Below are positions 39,954-44,722 of a DNA stretch of 44,722 bases, piece by piece. The stretch comes from Subtercola sp. (GTDB lineage Bacteria; Actinomycetota; Actinomycetes; Actinomycetales; Microbacteriaceae). How positions within the stretch are numbered: position 1 is the stretch's first letter; the number at the start of each line of letters is the position of its first letter. The position numbers and the translations under genes are program-made. The stretch is taken from positions 1 through 44,722 of the forward strand of contig JAODBB010000135.1 in NCBI GenBank assembly GCA_025463745.1. The letters run 5' to 3'. Under the pieces are notes generated by a model. The model did no database searches and was not told the DNA's origin. It was given only the letters and a program-made list of their open reading frames with translations.

Positions 39954-41414
39954 CTACGACGCTCGAGGTTCAGCACGCCGAACCCGAACGATTCCCCACC
40001 CGACGAGCATCGCTGCCACGACGGTGAGCGCAAGGCCTGCGAATGTCACCGCCTGCTGGAATTGTGCGGTCTGCACCGAGCTCCAGTTCGATGTGACGAT
40101 ATCGCCGGTGAAGAGAGCCGCGAGAATGGTGCCCGTGACGGCGATGCCGACGGCCGAGCTGACCTCGGTCGCCGTGTCGACGAGGGCCGCACCGATGGTC
40201 GTGCGGTTCTTCGGCAGGCCACGAAGCACGTTGACGCCGGCGACGACGCCGACCACGCGCATCCCGGCTGATACGAGCACGAGTGCGATCGCGACCCACC
40301 CGTACCCGAAGCTGCCCAGCAGGCTGTAGACGGCGAGTCCCAACACGACCGCCATCGCGCTGATCCACGCGGCCCGGTCGATACCGACCCGCTGCACGAA
40401 CGGGTTGACGATGGGGCCGGATGCCACGAGCACGACAACCTGCGGAAGCAATCCGATCGCGGCGAGCGCGGGCGGCCAGCCCCAGTCGAGCTGTAACTGC
40501 AGGGTCACCATGTACCCGAGGCCGGCGGTCGCCAGTCCGGCTGCCGCCTTGAACGCCAGTCCGCTGGAGACGAGCGGGCGAGCAATCAGGGCGAGGTCGA
40601 GAAGTGGATGCCGCGCCGAGCGCTCGCGCACAACGAAGGCGATCGCGCCCAGAACCGCCGCCGCGGTGGCCGTCCACGCCAGCCACGAGCCGGCGCCGGC
40701 GTTGACGAAGAGAGTTGGTGCAACAAGGGCGAGCATGATCGTCGCCGTGCCCAGAACCGCACCCAGAACATCCACCGGGTCGCGGTGCAGATCGGCCGCC
40801 ACGTCTCGAGCGATGCCTACCCGCACGCCGACGAATGCGAGCACAGCGATCGGTACGTTGATCAGCAGCAGTACCTGCCAGGGAGCAATGGCGAGCACAA
40901 ATCCACCCACCGTAGGGCCGAATGCGAGCCCGACAAGACCCACGGTCGTGATGAGGGTGAGGGCCCGCACGCGCAGGCTCTCCTCATCGAATAGCCGGAA
41001 AGCCAGCGCCATCGATCCCGGAGTCGTCATCGCGGCCGCGACGCCCATCGCCACCCGCACTGCGATCAGTTGCTCGGGAGTCGAGACGAAGGCAGTCGCC
41101 AGGCTTGCGAGGCCGAGCAGCACCAGACCGATGAGCATGATCCGTCGTCGGCCGAACCTGTCGGCGATCGCGCCGAACGCCAACATCAACCCGCCGAAGA
41201 CGACGGCGTAGGCGCCCGTCACCCATTGCAGCCCGGTCGTCGAAGCGTGCAGTTCGCGCCCGATCGTCGGCAAGGCCACGTTCAGAATCGAGTTGTCGAG
41301 CATCTCGAACAGAAATATCGCAGACAGCCCGGCCAATGCCACCCACGCCTCCCGCAGCGAGCGCGGGGAGCGCGGGGAGCGCGAGACAATGACGGTGGTA
41401 GGTTGGGACGACAT
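39954..41414 (-). CDS. MFS drug:H+ antiporter, DHA2 (14-helix) family
   Basis: 486 residues with about 14 membrane segments. LDNSILNVALPTIGRELHASTTGLQWVTGAYAVVFGGLMLAFGAIADRFGRRRIMLIG gives the DHA2 first helices and motif A. It exports drugs or other hydrophobic compounds by proton exchange (family knowledge). An SPRSPRS stretch near the N-terminus comes from a short GC repeat in the DNA. It diverges from a TetR gene across 50 bases, with a shared palindrome at 41431. CATAAT ends 8 bases before ATG with no ribosome site, so the transcript may be leaderless. Confidence 0.92.
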   Translation of the reverse strand: MSSQPTTVIVSRSPRSPRSLREAWVALAGLSAIFLFEMLDNSILNVALPTIGRELHASTTGLQWVTGAYAVVFGGLMLAFGAIADRFGRRRIMLIGLVLLGLASLATAFVSTPEQLIAVRVAMGVAAAMTTPGSMALAFRLFDEESLRVRALTLITTVGLVGLAFGPTVGGFVLAIAPWQVLLLINVPIAVLAFVGVRVGIARDVAADLHRDPVDVLGAVLGTATIMLALVAPTLFVNAGAGSWLAWTATAAAVLGAIAFVVRERSARHPLLDLALIARPLVSSGLAFKAAAGLATAGLGYMVTLQLQLDWGWPPALAAIGLLPQVVVLVASGPIVNPFVQRVGIDRAAWISAMAVVLGLAVYSLLGSFGYGWVAIALVLVSAGMRVVGVVAGVNVLRGLPKNRTTIGAALVDTATEVSSAVGIAVTGTILAALFTGDIVTSNWSSVQTAQFQQAVTFAGLALTVVAAMLVGWGIVRVRRAEPRAS

Positions 41415-41422
41415 ACGACTAT

Positions 41423-41442
41423 ATTATGTCACTAAGTTTAGT
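41423..41442. promoter_or_regulatory. Divergent MFS/TetR promoter with palindrome
   Basis: ACTAAGTTTAGT (41431-41442) is symmetric at 10 of 12 positions and adjoins CATAAT on the minus strand (41428-41423), the likely -10 of the MFS gene. This is the expected position for TetR repression of both genes. Confidence 0.6.
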
Positions 41443-41464
41443 TGCACAAGGAAGTGAGGGATAG

Positions 41465-42082
41465 GTGCCCAGAACCAGCGAGCGAGGCGGCCCGCAGACG
41501 CGTGCGAAGATCGCGGATGTCGCGGCTCGGCTCTTTCTCGAGCGCGGGTATGACGCCGTCACGGTCGCCGAGGTTGCGCGAGAGGCCGGGGTTTCGAGCG
41601 TGACGGTCTTCAAACATTTCCCGCGCAAGGAGGATCTCTTTCTGGATCGGGCCGACGACGCCGTCGAGCTTCTGCGCACGGCGGTGCGCGACCGCGCATC
41701 AGGTGTCGACGTGCTGGTATCGCTGCGCGAAGCGACCCTCCGTCTCTTCGATGACCGTCACCCGCTCTCCGGCGTCAACGACCGATCCATCCCCTTCTTT
41801 CGAACCGTCGCGGCCTCGCCGGCACTGATCGCGCGGGCGCGAGAGATCGCAGCCGATCTGCAACGAATTCTCGCCGAAGAGCTCGACGAAGACCCTGACT
41901 TCGAGGGTGACAGCGTGCTGCTCGCCGCCTTCTTCATCTCCGGTTACGGCACCGTGCTGGTGCAGACCGCGCGTCGCCTCATCTCCGACGAGCCCCGCAG
42001 CGCTGTGGTCGACGACCACCGCGTGCGCCTCGAGCGGCTGTTCGACGCCCTCCGGAGCGGAGTGCTCCCGCCCCCACAATGA
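41465..42082 (+). CDS. TetR-family regulator of the adjacent MFS transporter
   Basis: 205 residues. The HTH is clear: TRAKIADVAARLFLERGYDAVTVAEVAREAGVSSVTVFKHFPRKEDLFLDR. The C-terminus is a typical all-helical ligand domain. GTG at 41465 has GAGGGA upstream. Divergent placement with a common palindrome makes it the probable repressor of the DHA2 pump. It is convergent with the MATE gene, 28 bases apart. Confidence 0.92.
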   Translation: MPRTSERGGPQTRAKIADVAARLFLERGYDAVTVAEVAREAGVSSVTVFKHFPRKEDLFLDRADDAVELLRTAVRDRASGVDVLVSLREATLRLFDDRHPLSGVNDRSIPFFRTVAASPALIARAREIAADLQRILAEELDEDPDFEGDSVLLAAFFISGYGTVLVQTARRLISDEPRSAVVDDHRVRLERLFDALRSGVLPPPQ

Positions 42083-42110
42083 ACTGGTGCATCCACGCAC
42101 GGCCCGGCGC

Positions 42111-43553
42111 TCAGGCCGCCGCCGGCTCGAGCATCCCATCGGCGCGCTCGGTACTGCCCTCGGCGAGGCCCCGGTCGATCGCGTGTCGAGAGGAGAGCCA
42201 CATCCCGCCACCGATGAGAAACACGATGCCCTCGGAGACGGTCAGCGACCAGATGATGCCGGCCAGCCCGAACCAGAGGTTTCCGAACAGCACGATCGGA
42301 ATGAAGAGCACACCCTGCGCCATCGACATGACAATTGCGGCCGCCGACCGCCCCACCGCCTGGAACAGTGACGTGATGAGGCCCGTGAATCCGTTCACGA
42401 TCATCGCCACGAGCTGCGCCGTGAGAATGGTGACTCCGATCGCGAGCACCGATGGATCGGCGACGAACGCGGAGAACACCTGATCACGAAACGCGAACAC
42501 CGTCGCCGCGGAGATCAGCACGATGCCGCCCACCGTGATGGCAGAGACCCGCAGCGCCGACCGGAGGCGGGCACGATCTCCCTTGCCGTACGAGTATGCG
42601 AGCAGAGGCAGCACCCCGAGCGTGACGCCCATCACCAAGAACTCGGGCACTTGAGCGATGCGCACCGCAACGCCCATTGCCGCGAGCGCACTGTCGCCGT
42701 AGGCCACCGCGAGGTTGTTGAGCACGAGCGAGGTCACGATCAGAAAGGAGGCCTGCAGCAACTCGCCGATTCCCACCCCGAAGACGGGCTTGAGCACGGC
42801 GGCCGACAGCGTGAACCATCGTGGCGCGAGACTCACGTGCTCGCTGTGCTGCTGCAGCCAGATGATGAAGTAGACGACGACGCCGAGATTCGACAGGCCC
42901 ATCGCCAACGCGGCGCCGGCGACACCCCAGTGCAGTACGAGGATGAACAGCACGTCGAACACGACGTTGACCACCGTCGAGGCGATCAGCCCGATCATCA
43001 CCTGACGTGCTGCACCTTCTGCCCGCACGATCTGTTCGAGGCAGAACGCTGCCGCGAGCACGGGTACGAAGGCGAGCATGACGGCGACGTACGCACTCGT
43101 CGCGGGCACCGCGGCGGCATCTGCACCCAGCACCGACACGAGCGGGTGCAGCAGAAGCAGCCCGCTGCCGCCGAGCACGACTCCGGCGATCACCGCGCCC
43201 CAGAGGGCGAACGACGAGACGTGTTTGATCTCGCCGGCCTTCGCAGGTTCATGCTCCGAAGCGCCGAGCAGCCGTGAGATGAGTGCGCCACCGCCGACGC
43301 CGAACACACCGCCGATCGCCATGACGAGTCCGAGCAGCGGGGTGCCGAACGTGACGGCGGCCAGCAGAGTTGCGTCATGCAGCGAGCCGATGAAGCCGGC
43401 GTTGATGAGGTTGTAGACGGCGCCGACGATCATTGCGGCGGCCATCGGCACGCAGAGGTGCACGAGTGCGCGAACGATCGGCGCGGCAGAGAGGTACCAG
43501 CGGTTGGTGCCGACGGCGTCGGCCTGGTCTGAAGAGAGGTTCGACGTGCTCAT
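42111..43553 (-). CDS. MATE-family multidrug efflux transporter
   Basis: 480 residues with about 12 membrane segments in two similar halves, normal for MATE. PMAAAMIVGAVYNLINAGFIGSLHD and GALISRLLGASEH are recognisable N-terminal landmarks, and VNVVFDVLFILVLHWGVAGAALAMGLSNLG sits at the centre. ATG at 43553 is selected because AAAGGAG lies 6 bases upstream; the upstream frame is antisense to the MarR gene and is not used. Follows the MarR gene on the same strand (121 bases apart), which probably represses it. Confidence 0.92.
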   Translation of the reverse strand: MSTSNLSSDQADAVGTNRWYLSAAPIVRALVHLCVPMAAAMIVGAVYNLINAGFIGSLHDATLLAAVTFGTPLLGLVMAIGGVFGVGGGALISRLLGASEHEPAKAGEIKHVSSFALWGAVIAGVVLGGSGLLLLHPLVSVLGADAAAVPATSAYVAVMLAFVPVLAAAFCLEQIVRAEGAARQVMIGLIASTVVNVVFDVLFILVLHWGVAGAALAMGLSNLGVVVYFIIWLQQHSEHVSLAPRWFTLSAAVLKPVFGVGIGELLQASFLIVTSLVLNNLAVAYGDSALAAMGVAVRIAQVPEFLVMGVTLGVLPLLAYSYGKGDRARLRSALRVSAITVGGIVLISAATVFAFRDQVFSAFVADPSVLAIGVTILTAQLVAMIVNGFTGLITSLFQAVGRSAAAIVMSMAQGVLFIPIVLFGNLWFGLAGIIWSLTVSEGIVFLIGGGMWLSSRHAIDRGLAEGSTERADGMLEPAAA

Positions 43554-43674
43554 GAGTGCTCCTTTACGGGCAGGTTCGAGCGCGCGCCGACAGACGCCGG
43601 CACGGCGAGAGAAAGTGGGTGATGTTCTGGATGCGCCCCGACCGGTCGACTCCGGGTCGAGCGCAGCCTGGCGG

Positions 43675-44121
43675 TTACGACCGGGTGGGTTGTGGCAACA
43701 CGGAGGTGACCTTCGTGAGCAGGGCGTGAAGGGTGGCCCGCTCAGCCTCATCCAGGGGGGCGAGGATGGTATCGTCGGCGGCGGCCATCGAAGCTTCGAA
43801 GCCAGCGATGAGTTCGACGCCGGCCGTCGTCGGGTAAACGCGCTTGCTGCGCTCGTTGCCGCTCTCCGTGCGGCGTTCGACAAGCCCGCGACGCTCGAGC
43901 CCCTGCAGGAGGCTCGAGACGCTCGCCGCACTCGTACGGGTCATTTGCGCGATATCGCGCTGGATCGAGCCGGGGTTCTGCTCCAGAAAGCCGAGTGCGA
44001 ATGCCTGCTCATGGCTGAGTTCGCGCGCGCGAATCCAGTCTTCGCCGACCTTGCGCTGTGCCCAGCCGATCCAGCGGATCAGCTCGAGGCTGCTGCTGAA
44101 GGTCATCTCCGGTTCGTTCAT
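43675..44121 (-). CDS. MarR-family regulator
   Basis: 148 residues. The winged HTH is visible as LSHEQAFALGFLEQNPGSIQRDIAQMTRTSAASVSSLLQGLERRGLVERRTESGNERSKRVYPTTAG, the MarR pattern with the Arg-rich wing. ATG at 44121 is chosen from the promoter geometry (TTGACA-17-TAGCGT, 7 bases to ATG, no ribosome site), which suggests leaderless translation. The frame extends to 44157, overlapping that promoter. It probably represses itself and the MATE gene that follows. Confidence 0.9.
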   Translation of the reverse strand: MNEPEMTFSSSLELIRWIGWAQRKVGEDWIRARELSHEQAFALGFLEQNPGSIQRDIAQMTRTSAASVSSLLQGLERRGLVERRTESGNERSKRVYPTTAGVELIAGFEASMAAADDTILAPLDEAERATLHALLTKVTSVLPQPTRS

Positions 44122-44128
44122 AATCAGA

Positions 44129-44157
44129 ACGCTAACAGTTCGATCTCTGACTGTCAA
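44129..44157 (-). promoter_or_regulatory. Leaderless MarR promoter with inverted repeat
   Basis: On the minus strand TTGACA (44157-44152) and TAGCGT (44134-44129) are 17 bases apart, and the ATG follows after 7 bases. ACAGT and ACTGT arms within the spacer could be the MarR site. Confidence 0.65.
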
Positions 44158-44243
44158 TGCTCGAACCTATCCTCGGCGAATCGCCCGCATTGTGCTGCAC
44201 GATCTCGTTGCCGTGCAGCCCGAATCCGGCTTGGATTGAGCGC

Positions 44244-44666
44244 ATGACAGACGACAGCGAGCAGATCCGTCGCATCATTGCGATGTGGGAACAGGCCGTT
44301 CAGAGCCGCGATCTGGCGGGTACGCTCGCCCATCACGCGAGCGACATCGTGATGTTCGACGTACCGGAGCCGATCCAGGCCATCGGCCTCGAGCAATACC
44401 GCGAAACGTGGGAGCTGTTCTTCGCCTACAGCGCCGGCGGTGAGGCATCCTTCCACCTTCATGAACTGGCAGTGATCGTCGGCGACACGGTGGCCGTCGC
44501 GCACGCGCTGCTTGACGCCGCAGATGACAAGTGCCGGCTGACCATGGCATTGCAGAAGTTCGGCGACGAATGGATGATCGTGCACGAACACCACTCGTCA
44601 CCGTGGCCGAACCCGCGCGAGACGGGCCAGAAGTCTGAGAACCCAGAGGCCGCGCCCCGACCGTGA
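44244..44666 (+). CDS. SnoaL-like / DUF4440 NTF2-fold protein (4)
   Basis: 140 residues. EQIRRIIAMWEQAVQSRDLAGTLAHHASDIVMFDVPEP and MALQKFGDEWMIVHEHHSSPW are typical of the SnoaL_3/DUF4440 group, including the W-x-I-x-H-x-H-x-S ending. The start at 44244 is preferred because the earlier ATG at 44157 would add a poorly conserved leader overlapping the MarR promoter. It diverges from the MarR gene. No function can be assigned. Confidence 0.82.
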   Translation: MTDDSEQIRRIIAMWEQAVQSRDLAGTLAHHASDIVMFDVPEPIQAIGLEQYRETWELFFAYSAGGEASFHLHELAVIVGDTVAVAHALLDAADDKCRLTMALQKFGDEWMIVHEHHSSPWPNPRETGQKSENPEAAPRP

Positions 44667-44673
44667 CTCGCTT

Positions 44674-44690
44674 CCGCACGCCGAGTGCGG
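44674..44690 (+). terminator. Possible hairpin after the last gene
   Basis: CCGCAC and GTGCGG form a 6-bp stem with a 5-base loop, 8 bases after the stop at 44666. It is short and has no T-run. Confidence 0.4.
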
Positions 44691-44722
44691 CTGTGCTCGA
44701 TCCGAGGATTTCAATCACCAGT

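Noticed and set aside
41340-41400. GC-rich direct repeat (GAGCGCGGG-type) as a regulatory element
   Set aside because: It lies within the MFS coding sequence and simply encodes the SPRSPRS stretch of the cytoplasmic N-terminus.
1-44722. CRISPR array, tRNA, rRNA, insertion sequence or prophage
   Set aside because: No spaced repeat array, cloverleaf, rRNA block, transposase, integrase or phage structural gene was recognised. The tandem repeats present are too short and lack unique spacers.

Overview
The window is about 44.7 kb of GC-rich DNA with dense gene packing, many 4-bp ATGA/GTGA gene overlaps, GTG starts, several promoters that look leaderless, and LacI/TetR/MarR regulators beside ABC and MFS transporters. 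This fits a soil or plant-associated actinobacterium. Codon and motif style suggest Microbacteriaceae, but no marker gene confirms that. I saw no rRNA, tRNA, CRISPR array, insertion sequence or phage gene.

Region 1 (1-6.4 kb) holds the tail of an HNH endonuclease, a Tat/lipoprotein-type intradiol dioxygenase homologue, a membrane-anchored HEVGH protein with tandem peptide repeats, a small membrane protein and a complete molybdate operon (HTH-TOBE regulator, modA, modB, modC).

Region 2 (6.4-17.8 kb) looks like a nucleoside or purine-derivative salvage locus. A six-gene minus-strand operon encodes an NMT1-type ABC importer (binding protein, ATPase, double-length permease), a DeoD-type phosphorylase, an adenosine deaminase-like protein and an MtaD/TrzN-type amidohydrolase. 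Across a divergent promoter lie a second amidohydrolase and a pair made of a GATase1-like protein and a creatininase-family protein. A LacI regulator sits beside the importer. Matching LacI-type operators (core GCAAARCGTTTTGC-like) lie in front of the importer and in the 7.7 kb divergent promoter, so both blocks are probably one regulon.

Region 3 (17.8-39.9 kb) begins with a beta-propeller protein and continues as a large catabolic island. It has a CUT2 (Rbs-like) ABC importer, a FadH/OYE-type flavoprotein, two SDRs of the mycofactocin-coupled type, two ordinary SDRs, a fumarate-reductase/ketosteroid-dehydrogenase-like flavoprotein, an aldehyde dehydrogenase, an acyl/aryl-CoA ligase, a MaoC hydratase, three SnoaL-fold proteins, and an operon of a maleate isomerase-like protein, a VOC protein, an unknown 81-residue protein and an alpha/beta hydrolase. 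A dyad GAC-N6-GTC, usually followed by GAAW, recurs in front of nearly every transcription unit here, which argues for one regulon. A decayed copy of the importer's binding protein remains at 27.2-27.5 kb. The likely logic is import of a cyclic or polyhydroxylated compound, mycofactocin-linked alcohol oxidation, dehydrogenation, aldehyde oxidation, CoA activation and hydration. The substrate is unknown.

Region 4 (39.9-44.7 kb) carries two divergent drug-efflux modules (DHA2 MFS plus TetR; MATE plus MarR) and a final SnoaL-fold protein.
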